64,000 bases of DNA, taken from the NCBI GenBank assembly GCA_037367355.1, contig CM074696.1, forward strand, positions 3,224,001 to 3,288,000, read 5' to 3'. The DNA comes from Neoscytalidium dimidiatum (Eukaryota; Ascomycota; Dothideomycetes; Botryosphaeriales; Botryosphaeriaceae). The position numbers and the translations under genes were made by a program. Below are positions 43,656 to 59,454 of this stretch, piece after piece. The notes under the pieces are model-generated. The model was not told the DNA's origin. It searched no databases and saw only the letters and a list, made by a program, of their open reading frames with translations. How positions within the stretch are numbered: position 1 is the stretch's first letter; each line of letters opens with the position of its first letter.

Positions 43656-44898
43656 ATGCCGCAGTACGACAGGAAGGCAGTTCACTTTGGCGGTGGCAAC
43701 ATCGGTCGCGGCTTTGTCGCTGAATTGTGAGTCCGCGCCGTTACCAGTTCCAGACCGACGAGGACCGCCCACTGACCGTCCCCCTTCGCCCAGCTTGCAC
43801 AAGTCCGGTTATGAGGTCATCTTCGTCGATGTCGTCGACAAGATCATCGACGCCCTGAACTCGACTAAGCACTACACCGTCACCGAAATCGGCGAGGATG
43901 GCGAGAAGACCTTTCAGATCGACCACTACCGCGCTATCAACAGCAAATACCACATAGACCAGGTCATCAAAGAGATAGCATCGGCCGATGTCGTCACTTG
44001 CGCTGTTGGCCCGAACATCCTGAAGTTCATTGCTGAGCCCGTTGCGAAGGGCATTGAGGCGAGGGAGCTGAAGTATCCCCTGGCCGTCATTGCTTGCGAG
44101 AATGCAATCAATGCCACCAACACATGGCGCGGTTTCATCGAGGAGAGGCTCTCCGATGCTACCAAGAACAATATCGACTCCAAGGCTCGTTTCGCTAACT
44201 CTGCCATTGACCGCATCGTACCGCACCAGGATCCCGATGCCGGTCTGAACGTCAAGATTGAGAAGTTTTACGAGTGGTGTGTTGAGTTGCCTCCCTTCGA
44301 GGGTGTTCAACATCCGGAGATTGACGGAGTTCACTTCGTCGACCACTTGGAGCCTTACATTGAGCGGAAGCTCTACACCGTCAACACCTCTCACGCCTCT
44401 GCCGCCTACTACGGCTACAATCGCGGAAAGCATCTGATCCACGAGACCATGCGCGACCCGGAGATCCACGACCTCGTTCGTGATTGCCTGCGCGAGACTG
44501 CTCATCTCATTGTCAAGAAGCATGGCATTTCTGCGGCGGAGCAAAATGACTACGTCGAGAAGATTGTCAAGCGCATCTCCAATCCCGCTCTTCAGGATGA
44601 CGTGAAACGTGTCGGCCGAGCCCCTCTCCGCAAGCTGTCCCGCAAGGAACGCTTCATCGGCCCTGCTTCTCAACTTGCCGAGATGGGTGAGAAGTTCGAC
44701 AACCTTCTTAACGCTGCCGAGCAGGCCCTCCGTTTCCAGAATGTCGAGGGCGACGACGAGAGTTTCGAACTTGCTAAGATTCTGAAGGAGAACGACGCGA
44801 AGGCAGCAACCACCCAGATTACCGGTTTGGAGGAGTCGCACCCTCTGTATCCCCACATTCTCAAGAAGGTCGAGATCGTTCAGCAAGAAAAGAAGTGA
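43656..44898 (+). CDS. mpdA: Mannitol-1-phosphate 5-dehydrogenase
   Basis: Two exons, 43656-43726 and 43794-44898 (391 residues, the usual length). The N-terminus [20 protein letters not shown] is the NAD-binding Rossmann loop of this family, and the intron splits the codon for Phe in [17 protein letters not shown]. Further marks are [37 protein letters not shown], and the C-terminal catalytic stretch [17 protein letters not shown] with the conserved Lys. It reduces fructose 6-phosphate with NADH to mannitol 1-phosphate, the main step into mannitol, used as carbon store and stress protectant. Cytosolic. GC-ended codons indicate high expression. The gene symbol follows Aspergillus usage. Confidence 0.96.
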
Positions 44899-46779
44899 CT
44901 GCATGGCAGCGAGAGTCCGAAGCTCTAACGGTACGGTTTCTGCATTACATTTATACGGACACGAAAAAAGGTTTATGGCTCCATGGCGGCTCCGGGTGAT
45001 GGTTCATGATTTCCTTCTATCCGCGCCCTTTCACTTGCTTTTTCCCTGCTGCCCTTTTACTGTCTTCTGAACCGCAGCTTTTCCTTTTCGGTTTCAACTT
45101 CACGATTATTCCCCCTACATGATTTATCAACTTTTATCTATCTACATTGATGCAAAGCGGGCAAGCGAAGAAGAAGCGGGTTTTACTAGCAACTACGAGG
45201 AACATGCGCGGAGGATATCAGGCACACATGCAGATTTAGCTCTTGTCTTCCTTTGATCCGAAGACCACCAACACCACCAGTAGCGGCTTTCTTCTTAGAG
45301 GCTGCACTAGATAACAGAATTAGAGCTGCATCCACCGGCTACTTCTCTTCACCTCGGATATCGTTTATGAGTGTTGTACTTTTCAATTTTCACAAGCTGA
45401 AATGGCGCCGGATTGACCCGCTCTGGAAAGAAACAAAGTCCGCGGCTTTTAGACTTCTCGTTCACAAGACAGGCAGGTTGGTTTACGCCATCATTCATGG
45501 GTTGCTCCACATTTACACGCGCATGAATGTTACCGACTGCCTGCTGACCACACCGTTCGCACTGCTTTGATAAGTGAGAGCGTCACGCGGCACTTTGCAT
45601 CGTGATTCGTCCTATCTCGGTCCGTGCCGGGCGTATTCGGTCCCGTTAAAAACCGACAAGCTCTTCATTCCTCATCCTCCCAGGTGCCGAACGCTCCCCA
45701 CCAGAAGCACGTCATGCATCAGCAGTGACAAGGTTGCATCTGCCGGGTCGTCCATACGCTCGGTTCCTGCATCCTCGGTATCTCTCGGCGTGGTGATGAT
45801 ACTATGGTGGGGGGTGGGTAGTCTCTCTCTCTTTCTCTCTTTCTTGGCTTGTTGAGGCCCAATCATCTTTGCACGTTGATAGGTACTAGGTTTCCGGCGT
45901 TGCGCAGAAGGAAAGGATGCGCGTGAGTCACGGCCGCTATAGGGGATGTTGCCTTTTTTTTTTTTTTTTTTCCCTTGGGGGCTGATGCGGAGGCTGCGTG
46001 CTGCGTGCTGCGTTGCTGGTTCGGCCCGGTTCCGTCCTTGTCTACTTTCCATTTCTGTATGTCCGTCGGGTCGGACGCGGGGGTGTTTAAGCGGTCAGGC
46101 GAGGCGCGGCTGCGGGCCGGGTGACCTGCCCTGCCGGGCGGTGATGGATGCGGCGGCATGGTCGGCGGGCGGTGATGGGAATCCGCCGAGTGGGGTCTGT
46201 CTTTTCGAAGAGGGGGGTGTTCCAGGTGGATGTTAATTGTATGATGAGGTCTTTTTGTTTGGGTGGCGAGGCCAGCTCGTCTACCGCATACGTCTGAGGA
46301 TCCTCCAAAAGCCCTTCGTCACAGGAAGAAGCCAGCCAAAGATGGTTCGATAATGAGGTGGTATGAGCTCAATCAGTTCATTATATTACTACAATTTCCT
46401 TGGGTCATATGCTCGCTGCCTTTATGAAACCTTTAGCGAGGCCATCATTCCTCGATTCCATCCGAGAGAAAAGTCCTCTTTGCCCTCTTTTCTATCAAAA
46501 TGACGAACCGAACTGACGAATGATAGTGGAATGCACAACGCTGCCGAACGTATGCAACTTGCCATCGACGTCACATAAATCGTTGACTCACATCCAGGCC
46601 ATGAATAGCCGCCACCTTTGAGACGATCGCGTCTTCTGGCAGCCATGACTATGGGCAGGCATCTTAGGCCTGACAGTCACTCCTGGGCCGGCGGTATCAT
46701 GGCCATCTCTGCTCGAGAGATGGCACAGAGATCAAATGTTTCGTAATCCCGCTCTTTCGTGAGAGGCTTCTCTTATCCC
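44899..46779. other. 1.9-kb convergent intergenic region
   Basis: Between the mannitol-1-phosphate 5-dehydrogenase gene and the glycosyltransferase gene. It includes a T18 tract (45954-45971) and a CT-repeat stretch at about 45820-45845. Open frames near 45253-45570 and 46422-46646 have no recognisable motif. Confidence 0.5.
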
Positions 46780-48399
46780 TCAATCATCGTCCTCTTCAAG
46801 CTCAGCATCCTTGACCGGTACCGGCAAGACCCACTGCTGACTCTCCTTGCACGGCTCGTCCTCCAACCACCTGACCATCCAATCCACCCGGTCCGTCATG
46901 AAGCCGCTCGTCAATTGTTTGCCACCAGCCCCGCCCGTTTCATTTCTCTGGCCCAGCTGAAACTTCGTGTTGAACCTGCACTCCTTCCCGATCCACGAGA
47001 ATCCAATACAGCTGCCGTACTGGTCGCACTCGAGTCGGCAGTCACCGTAGGTTCGGATGGGCTTGCCAATCTTGAGGCCTTTCTTGGTGAGCTTGCGGAA
47101 AGTGCTGCGATCGGCATGGTTGTCCCAGCGGGGCTTCGTGGATGAGACCTGAGACATGACGAAATCTTGGAAGACGTGGCGGTGGTGCGTGAGAGGGGTG
47201 CCCTATGTAAACCGTCAGTTTCGTTGAAGAACATTTGGCAGTCTGGCGACGGGGCTTACGGATTCTTTAGCGTCTTCTTCGACCGCGTACATGTACTCGA
47301 TCTCCTCATTCGAGAGGCCGTGATAGCTGACGGCGCGGTGGCACCACAGCCTGCCGAATTCCTTCCTTTGCTGGCCCCAATCCAGCATCGACGGGCGGCC
47401 GCTCTGCAAATTCGGCCAAGCCCAGGTCAACTGGACGCCGATCTCCGCGAGCACCTTGCCGAGCGCAGTGCCGCTTGTCGGATGACTTGCAGTGAGCTCT
47501 TCCACCCGATCCGAATGCTCGCGCCTGAACTGGCCCACCCTCCGCGCCGCCTCGACCGACAGCACCACACCAGCGCCCGCATGCGCGACCACGTCCGCGC
47601 CGGCCTGCTCAGGCTCGCCCAGATACCAGGGCGCGCGGTGGTCGAAGCGCTGCAACCACTCGACCAAGTTCGCCCAGAGGACGTACGTGTCGGGCTCCAC
47701 GAAGACGAACCACTTCGCGTCCGGGGCCTCCCTCACGGCGCGGTCCACCAGCGGCACGATCTTCCACTTGTCCAGCCGTCTGCTCGGACTGTCCTGCTTC
47801 ATCTCCTCCTCCGCCTCCTCCTTCTCCTTCCCCGTCGCCTGATCCGTCTCCCCGCTCCACGCCGCCCGCTCGGCCTCCGACAGCGCGCCCCGCCCGTTGC
47901 CCCGCTGCAGCCGGTTGTACAGCTCGAAGTCCTGACCGGTGAACTTGAGGGCCTCGTCCACGTCCTCCAGCGCGTCGGCGACGGGGAAGCCCGCGACCTC
48001 CTCGGCGAAGTCCGAGTACACGCCGTAGCGCGGCACGCAGCGGAGCGTGGTGTTGAAGTGGACGGGCAGCTTGGAGCGGTGCTCGGCGATGCCGGTCTTG
48101 AGGACGACGAAGACGTCGGTCATGCCCGGGATGGGGTGCGCGCAGCGGGAGAGGTCATTGTTCGGGGGCCGGGGGGGTGCGGCGGCGGCGGCCGGGGGTC
48201 GGGGAGGTGGGGTCGGAGAGGAGGCTGGGTGGGCGGCGGAGGGGTCGGAGCCCGGGGATAGCGAGACGCGGCGGGAGAAGGACCATAGTTGCCAGAGGAG
48301 GATGATAACAAGGAGTGTGATGAAGGTGCGGATGGTCGTGTGGGACTTGGCTCGGTGGGGTGGGAACGGCGCCGCGGGAGAGTTGAGTTTGATCACCAT
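46780..48399 (-). CDS. GT31-type fungal glycosyltransferase with C-terminal PAN-like segment
   Basis: Two exons, 48399-47260 and 47202-46780 (520 residues), joined in phase zero. A type II membrane anchor (TIRTFITLLVIILLWQLW, about residues 20-38) is followed by a Pro- and Ala-rich stem. The catalytic region starts at DVFVVLKTG and includes KLPVHFNTTLRC, LDKWKIVPLVDRAV, the metal-binding-type WFVFVEPDTYV, WYLGEP and HAGAGVVLSVEAARRV, the standard order of the fungal Fringe/GT31-like family. The C-terminal exon has CRLECDQYGSCIGFSWIG, a PAN/apple-like cysteine pattern common in these fungal proteins. It probably adds a sugar to proteins or glycans in the Golgi lumen; donor and acceptor are unknown. 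An acidic Glu- and Lys-rich insert lies near residue 190. Confidence 0.9.
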
Positions 48400-51219
48400 G
48401 GTTTTCAGCTCTCGGAGGTGAAGACGAATGAATGAATAGGTCGAAAGAGCGAATCAAGAGAAGAGTGTCACGGCACGTGTCATCGAAGAGGGTCGGCGAA
48501 TCGAGTGTTGAAGTGGGCACATTCGGCGTTGGGCGTCTCAGGGCTCGGCACCACCATGAGCGCGCATTCAAGGGCGAGAAGAGGGAGGTGAGGAGGAGAG
48601 GTGGAGAGTGTGCGGCAGAGACTCAAGCGCACCGGCGGCGGCGGCGGCGGTCGGAGACTTGGCTCGGGGACAAGAAGCATATACGAAGCAAAGGTTAATT
48701 TTGGGGGGGGATACAGGAGCAAGAATGGGTCTGTTCGCAGAGACTCAGGGACAGAAGACGTTGAGTTGGCATCTAGACTGGGCAAGGTTTAGGAGGAGCC
48801 GGGCGTTTTGACGCGTCGCTGAGTCGCAGGGCTGCGACAGTCGCTCTGCTTGGGCGCGTCATGCTTCTTATCTTATCGCCCAGCGAGCCCCCATTCGCCA
48901 ATTACCTGCTCTCAGTGTGGAAACAGGCCCCCTGACGCGTGCGTGGCCCTTCCATTCGACTCGATCTGCAGCAGCCATCGGCGTTCTCGTCTTTTTCTCT
49001 CGCTCGATGCGCTGCGATTGACGCACCGCGCGTGAAGCATGCGATTCAATCGGCGTTCAACCTGCGACCTTTCTGATGGCGATCTTCCCTGTTCATGCTT
49101 GATGGCTGGTCAGGGGTTTTAACCTTCACGCCGGAGCTGTCGGCTGCCGAGAACCAGGTCACTTCGCAGTAGCCGACTTCCTCACTAGCGATGTTCTTCC
49201 TGCAGACGGAAGAGCCTGGTGGCGTCACCTGGATGACGCACGTTGACCGGCCGCGGACCGTGCCGTAGCGCTCGTTCGTTGTCTGGCACATCACGCCGAG
49301 ATCTAGAGAGCGCGTGTGGAAGAATCAAGCCATCGTGCCTTTCTTAAGAGACGCTCAGCCTCAGCATCACTTTTCACTTGTGGCGGGAGCTTTCCTGGCG
49401 TTCGGGGGCGCCGCCGTTTGCTTGTCCGGCGACGTTCGACTTTGGGCCCAGAGTGGTGGCCGTTTTGGGTGGGGCGTTGGCGGAAGCGGTGGAGGAGGGT
49501 GGGGTAGATGCATGGGTGGTGGATGAGAGGTTCAGAAAGGAGATGGGGGAGCGGGGAGCCGTTGAGGTCGGGGAGGGAGGCGTTTGAGAGGATGGTGTTG
49601 AGGTGGTGGATAGGTGCGTGGGAAGTCACATTACACGAAAAGAGAAAAGGAAAGAGAAAAAGAGAGAGAGACGGACGTTGGTCGGGTTACCTGATGACGG
49701 AAAACAGTGGCTTGGGTGGGAACCACAATCCCGAAAGCAGGCGAGGGAGCAGGTGCAAACCAAGCCATCAATTAATACTACTATTACAACTACAGTCTAC
49801 AAAGAGAGGCTGATGACCTCCTTTTACCCACCCAGTGCTAGGCACCGGGCTCCTAACAGCTCCCTGCTTTGGCAATTAGCTGACTAGGACCACTGACCAC
49901 GCGTTCTTTAGAGAGGCTACGTCCGTACCTCCTTTTCTTTTCTCTTTTTTGCCCGCCACCACCCCGCTGATCCACCCCAGCAGCAGCGCGCTCGATAGCC
50001 CGGGCTGCCGTGCGGTGATGCGCTGACACTGGGGGTGCCCGGCCTAAGGCCAAGCTGGAAGCGGCAGAAGGGAGAGGATGGTAATCCTATAGAGCAGTTA
50101 CCACCCTGTGCCCCCTTCCTCGAAGCCGAAAGGCAAAGAGTCTTGTGATGAGTAAAAAAAAAAAAAAAGAGCAGAGGGTGGAGGCAGCGGGGGGGTTATA
50201 TACCATCACTGTTGATGAAGACGCTGGTCTGTGCGGCACGTGCTGCTCTGGATCAACTCGGTTGAAGAGCTTGCGCTAGACCTATCTGGGTTGATGGGGA
50301 GGCAAAAGGTTGATCTCGGAACAGGCAGGTACGACGTCATTGGATCACATTCTGGCGCGCTACTAGCCTCACATCGCGCGGCGGGCCGCCCCGCATTGCT
50401 TGACTAGGGCATGCATTTGATATCTATCCGGTCGACATAGCTTAGCTGCCGCGCATGGGCTACGCTTTTACTTGATACTGCGTGTTATCAACCACGCCTC
50501 ATGGGCCGCAGGCAATGATGGAGGAGTACCGCGTTTGAAGGACAAGTTCTGGTAACACGGTATGTTTCAAACGGATGGTTGCAAATCTTTACCAATCTTT
50601 CTCACACCCATTAGTCCAGTCCATGCTGACTCAGATTCGAAGTGTGCACATCGGCGCCGTCTTTTACTGAGTGGCAGTGGTAGTGTCCATACAGGTCTTC
50701 AAAGGAGAATCTGCTCCAACGCCCTTGGCAGGTATCTTTGATAGAGTTGCCCACGGCGAGAAAGTAACGAAAGTGACGCCACCAAAAATCCAGGGCTGCG
50801 GCGAACCCTCACCTTGCTTCAAGCCCGCATCCAATGGATCATCACTAAAAGGCAAAAAATGTATGTCCTACTTATTTCGGCATCTCAACGGCTTGAGTTC
50901 CCCCTCGCAACCATACTGGCCTCCCCGACATCGAGTCCCAGTCGAGTTGTTACGGCAGCAGTATGTACGGGTATGTAAAGTGACATAGCCAACGCTTCCT
51001 CTCGAAAGCCACTTTGACTCTGCAAATCAAGAGGTCGCGTATATTTTGTCCATGTCTACCGCTTTTACTTGTGCATTCTATGCCTTCAGTGCTGCTAAAG
51101 CTCAAATACTCCATGTTAATGCCGGGCTCCACCTCAACGCGAGAGCAAGTATCATTCTATGCGCACAACTCATATCCCTTCATAAACCGAAGAGCCAGCT
51201 CTCCACCTCACACACCTTT
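48400..51219. other. 2.8-kb intergenic stretch, no confident gene
   Basis: The part next to 48400 is the glycosyltransferase promoter. An A14 tract lies at 50155-50168, and a GA-rich strand at 49630-49680. A minus-strand frame at 49303-49629 is compositionally protein-like but begins with GTG and shows no motif. Nothing else is recognised. Confidence 0.45.
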
Positions 51220-54316
<3,097 letters not shown>

Positions 54317-56196
54317 ATGGTCGACCGCGGGATACTCTGCGCTTACTACATAGGCGCCATCGCGTGTATCGCCGGCTTCCTGTTCGGCTTCGACTCTGGA
54401 ATGTACGTAGCCAATCTACCTGCCAATCTCGCCAATTGCTGACCTTTGTCCATAGCGTCGGTAATGTCTCCCTCGACCATTACGCGCCCGCTGCGCTCTA
54501 ACGTTCGCAGGTGGTGTCCTCACCTTGGGTTCCTTCCAGGACCATTTCAACTTCGCCAAGGGCGAGGAGACTCGCATCTCATCGCTCTGCGTTTCCCTCC
54601 AACAGCTGGGCGCTTTTGTCGCCTGTCCCCTGAGTATCCCCATTTCCCGCAAGTATGGTCGTAAGATGGCTGTCTTGGTCGGCTCCGTCGTCTTCTGCGT
54701 TGGTGCCATGATGCAGACCATCCCTTCCCACAGCCTAGCTGTGTTTTACGTCGGTCGCGTTATCGCTGGCCTTGGCCTGGGCACCATGACCGTCGTTGTG
54801 CCGCAGTACAACGCAGAGGTGTCGCCAAAGGAGATCCGCGGTCGCCTTGGAAGTTTCTTCCAAATGGCGTTCACTCTGGGTGAGTCGCGCTTGGGTGCCA
54901 CTATATATGCGTCAGCCAGCGGCTGATTCTCATCCAGGCATCTTCACTTCGTACTGGGTCGACTACGGTGTCAAGGTCTCGGTGTCCAACAACGATTCGC
55001 AGTGGCAGATCCCGGTCGGCCTTCAAATTCTCTTCTCAGGTCTCCTCGCTCTCGGGATGCTCACCGTGAAGGAGAGCCCGCGCTGGCTTGTCCTGCAGGA
55101 TCGGCCTGACGAGGCTTTGGCTAACCTTCAATGGATTCGTGCCTCAACCAGTAACGCGGTTTCGCAGGAACTGCAGGAAATTATGACCGCCGTCAGGGCT
55201 GAAAGTGCTGCTACTCAGGGTCTGCACTGGAAAGGTATGTTACCTGCCTCTTATAAGTGTCTCTTGCTAACATCTTTCAGAATTCCTATACTTCCCCGTG
55301 CTGAAACGCCTGTCCGCCGGTTTCGTCCTCTTCCTGGCCCAACAAGCCACTGGTGCTACTGCTTTCGCGTACTACAGCCCTCAGTACTTCAAGCTTCTTA
55401 CTGGTGATAATGAGACTCGCAACCTCCTCTTGAGCGGCATCTTCGGCGCTGTCAAAGTCGTTGCCTGCTTCTCTTTTGTCTGCTTCGCGGCTGATCGCTT
55501 CACTCGCAAGTTTAATCTCGCCTCCGGAGCCTTTGCCATGGCTGCCACTCAGATAGTCGCTGCTGTTGTCCTCAAGTATAAGCCTATCGACAGCAGCGCC
55601 GCTGCGAATGTTCCGCCTGCTGCAAAGGCAACCGTTGCAATGATGTACTTATTCGTCATCATATACAACTTCTCCTGGGGCCCGCTCCCTTGGCCGTACT
55701 GCAGCGAGTAAGTTCTTTGTTCTCTGCGCCACTCCATCAGCAAACACGGTTTACCTAATGTACTACAGGCTGTTCTCCAATCGCTACCGTGAGGTCGGCG
55801 TTGCCGTTGGCGTCTCTAGCCAGTGGCTTTTCAACTTCGTATTCACTATCTCTACTCCGTACATGATCGACAGTATGGGTTGGTAAGTGACACCAGCGGA
55901 CCCCCAATGTGGAAACACCAAGTTCATCGCAAAAATTGGATGGATACCACTGAAACATGCATCGGTTGCGTCTATAATGCCATTGCTAACCTTCCAAAAC
56001 TAGGGGCACCTTCCTTCTGTGGGGCTGTTTTGACATCATTATCGGGCTCGGCACGATCGTCTTTGCTAAAGAGACTCGCGGTCTCTCTCTTGAGAAGTCG
56101 GCTCCACCCGAACATGTCCTGGAAGATAGCGAGTCCACGCTTGAGGAAGCCGCTGGACCCAAGCGCCAGGGCGTCGTCGTGACTGAATCAGGTTAA
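54317..56196 (+). CDS. MFS sugar-type transporter (quinate/hexose permease family)
   Basis: Seven exons: 54317-54402, 54456-54460, 54511-54879, 54938-55234, 55281-55707, 55769-55882 and 56004-56196 (1491 nt, 496 residues, frame closed). The second exon is only 5 nt, yet it is needed to read GFDSGIVGGVLTLGSF. Sugar-porter marks are SRKYGRK, GRVIAGLGLG, PQYNAEVSPKEIRGRL, VKESPRWL, QQATGATAFAYYSPQYF and KETRGLSLE. Twelve membrane segments are expected, in the plasma membrane. These permeases carry hexoses, pentoses, disaccharides or quinate by proton symport or facilitation; the substrate is not evident. It is divergent from the arylsulfatase gene, and shared regulation is possible. An upstream ATG (54170) with a perfect donor leaves the exact N-terminus open. 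Confidence 0.92.
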
Positions 56197-58240
56197 AGTC
56201 TAGACTTCAACGGTCGCATTTTCGTGGACAGTTCAGTCGCGTATAGTATGCTGAACATGACTGTACATGACACCCTGATCTCAGGATCCAATGGTCAGGC
56301 TGCGCAGATATGGATGGCGCTGTCAAATTTCCTTCACCAATATTCGAAGACGGGACGGAATATCGATGATACGAAATGGTTTCTTGACTATAGTCTGGGA
56401 AAGATGGGTCCTTAATTCAAAGCGGATACGGTTCTGAGCTATGGTGGCTTGTCATTTCACAGCTGACGACAGCGATAATATATTATGACACCCTTCTACG
56501 TTCTACGCAGTGACCAGCGGCGACAGTGGCAAATGCGCGCTCGTTAGGAAAACGTCACTCACCAATGTTCCCTTTGCAACGCAAGCTGGCTCAGCTCAGC
56601 CACCTTGAGTTAATTCTCGCTTTTTGAGAGACCGCCTGACGGCTTCTGTCATACGTGAACAGGCACTTCGTACTGCCATGAAAGCCTTGGCAGGGGTTGT
56701 GTACCGCAGTGAGGTAAAGTAAAGAACATCATAGGAAGAGAGAAGTAGTTTCCGCACCGCTGATTCTCGGATTGGAAGAGAGCGAATCTCTTAGCGGATC
56801 CCAAATAGCTGATCCCGCCACAGGGGTGCTGTGTTTCTTTGTGACGTGGCCGGCCACTTGGATCTCTTCCCATTGCTCTTCCTCTGCTTCTGCTGTAACC
56901 ATCCACCAATTTCTCTATATTGATTGCCACGGTTGCTATTTTATAATCACCTCACACCTGTCCCCAGTCCCCTCACAGAGCTCTTGACCCCGCTAAGGTA
57001 GTTTTGAATTTTATCCGACCACAATTGCGATAAGGCTATGACTTCTGACTTTGGTTTTCAGCTAAGAATTGATCGTCGACGATGTGCAACGTAAGTAGCC
57101 ACAAGAGATGATTCGTCCCACGTCGTCCCTTGTGCGCGGCACCCGCGTATTTCCTGTTTCGGTCTGCGCTACGTTCCGTCCGCACGATGACAGGTCGTAC
57201 CGATACTGTCGTCGGTGTGAGAATGACCGTTGTGGCGTGATGCTGTGCAAGAGTAACGGACAGGGCAATAGCGTGGGAAAAAAAAAAAGAAAAAAAAAGG
57301 ACGCGCAAGTCTGCAGAAATGTTTGGTGGGGCCAGTGCTTAAGGGAATACAGGATACTATTTGCGGAGGTGACTGAATGACTGCAGCGGGCGAATCGCGG
57401 GGGAAGGGGATTCAAAATCGTAAACAGTGAGCGGGAGGAATGCATTTTCCGCTCTTGATGATCAAAAAAGAAAAAAAAAAAAAAAACTTCCCGTATTGTT
57501 GAATTCATGTTCTGAGCGTGGGTGTCGTACATGTGCTCTGACGATGATCTCCAGACTCCCTCAGAGCAGTCAAAGCCCAATTCATGTCCGCGTCTACGCA
57601 TAATAGAACGGCATATGAGCTGATATACAAAGGACCTTCGTCCTACACTCTTCACCTTTCTATAGCCTGTGCCCAGGCCAAGGACAGCATACCGTGGTCT
57701 CATGGTTGCGCCGGATGCCGCAGCCACGTAGCCACCGATCCTTGTCCAAGTTTTGTACAAAGGTCGGCTACGCCAAGACTCGGGTGGAGGCGCCACAACC
57801 CGAGCATAAGCTCCATTTCCATTCAATTCTTATGACACATTTGACAACCGGGCATTCTGGAGCATGTGAGCTTATCGGAACTCTTGATATCAGTTTCAGA
57901 GCGCGTTAAACCGCTGCGTTCAAGTCCGGCGGCGGTTGACTTCCTGGTGACTCTGGAGTAGCGAGTGTCTTCTCATTGTCCCTGCACGCAGAGGAAGTCC
58001 GATCTCGGTCTTGTCTTCGGCTTCGGCCTCGACGGTCGAACGCACGTATGGTGAGCTAAGCTAGCTACGAAAGCCGAAAAAGAAAGTATTACGACGGGCT
58101 AACAAGATCTATGCCTTCATGTCTGATACAATACTGCCCCTCTGTAGGACATCAAGCTCAAGGCAAAAATCTGGGTCCGGCACGAAGACTACACGTGATG
58201 TCTCGTAGTGTCTTCCGCGAATTAGTATACTGATCGCTAG
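56197..58240. other. 2-kb intergenic stretch
   Basis: Downstream of the MFS permease. It holds two A-rich tracts (57280-57298 and 57464-57486). The open frame 57062-57826 (minus) runs through such a tract and has no motif. No gene or RNA recognised. Confidence 0.45.
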
Positions 58241-58619
58241 TGTTATGGCAGGTACGCTTAGCGCGGCGCTAGCGCCGCTGGGTAGTTGGGTAGTTTAGCT
58301 CCTTTGCTTTCTTCAGAGACAGAAGGCAACAACAACGAATACAAGTGCATACGAGGTTTTGCTCCAACAGCTAGTATTTCAAGGACTCGCCCGATAGGCA
58401 GAAATGGAGACATGGTCTGGCGGCCATAGTTAGAAAGCTATACGTATCAGTTCCCCATTGAACTTTGGTCAAATGTGGTGATCGTCTTCTTAGGCTTTGT
58501 TGGAACAAACCTCGTAAGTACTTGTATTCGTTGTATCTGTTCCGTCTTCTCTGAGAGAGAGCGGAGGAGCTAAACTACCCAGCGGCGCTAGCGCCGCGCT
58601 AAGCGCACCTGCCATAACA
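58241..58619. mobile_element. 379-bp inverted-repeat (MITE-like, fold-back) element
   Basis: The ends are TGTTATGGCAGG and its reverse complement. The two arms, 58241-58369 and about 58497-58619, are imperfect inverted copies over some 125 bases. Mismatches are scattered, and there is an 8-bp duplication (GGGTAGTT) in the left arm only. Each arm also holds an internal perfect palindrome, AGCGGCGCTAGCGCCGCT on the right and a near-identical one on the left. The 127-bp centre has no open frame of note. I see no clear target-site duplication, so the superfamily is unassigned; the size and structure fit a non-autonomous DNA transposon. Confidence 0.8.
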
Positions 58620-59454
58620 GGCTTCCTGATATAACGACGGTCTCTTTCACTAAGCTCTGGAGTCGCTCAGTAGGCAAGGAGGTCGTCGAGTTCCACTCGA
58701 GTACAAGAGAGGATTCTGGAGCACCAGTAGGGATTTGAACGTGGTTGAACGCATGAGTCAAGTCTTCTCGCAACTCTCATAGGTCGAAACTACGAAGTGG
58801 TGAGCAGCCAGTACTGGAGGTGTCTGTGAAGGAACTCGAAGCATTGTTGTGATTCGGCCGACGTGGATGGCATGCGCTATACAGAGATGTTGAGCGATCT
58901 CGCAAGCCGTTCAATAATGTCATCCCTCCCTTGAAAGAGTTAGACAAATCTTTGCACTTTGAGTATTCGACAATTTCTTAACTTACCAGCTTCAACACAC
59001 AGATAGAAAGCACGTATATTACGTATGTTGCCTGAAGGTCATTCATAAGAGATGCAGAAACCCCCCGGAAGTTCCAAATTCAATCTGATATTCCCATAAA
59101 TCTCTAACGTCGTGTCTCCGCCGTTAGCATCGATTGTATCCTGAATAAGAGCACAGAGCTGGGACGACACAGAGGAAGCAAAGAGTTGTTAGGCCGAGAG
59201 ATGTTGATAGCCGTTCATCAGATCATAGAATGTTTTCTTGAGATGTAGCTGCCTTGTACAATCACCGCCTAGGAGAAACATAGGTTGATAATTGGATTCA
59301 GGTATGCATGCGCCTGACAGCTCAATTAGCAATCCTTTAAAAACTCAGAGGGGGAAACGACATTTTGGTGTCATCAGATTTGTGCTCTATTCACCCAACT
59401 TCGTTCAGAATCATGTGATTCGGTTACATCTAATCTAAGTTTCAAGGACAAATA
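58620..59454. other. Intergenic next to the inverted-repeat element
   Basis: AT-richer DNA without recognisable genes. A minus-strand frame at 58588-58773 overlaps the end of the element and is not supported. Confidence 0.45.

Noticed and set aside
49303..49629. Minus-strand 108-codon frame
   Set aside because: It begins with GTG and shows no homology signal; overlapping frames of similar length exist on the other strand.
58713..58741. tRNA-like 3' end on the minus strand
   Set aside because: GTTCAAATCCC resembles a T-arm, but the five bases before the loop do not pair with those after it, and no matching acceptor stem lies at the right distance.
58588..58773. 61-codon minus frame as a retroelement fragment
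   Set aside because: It overlaps the inverted-repeat end and has no zinc knuckle, protease, integrase or reverse-transcriptase motif.
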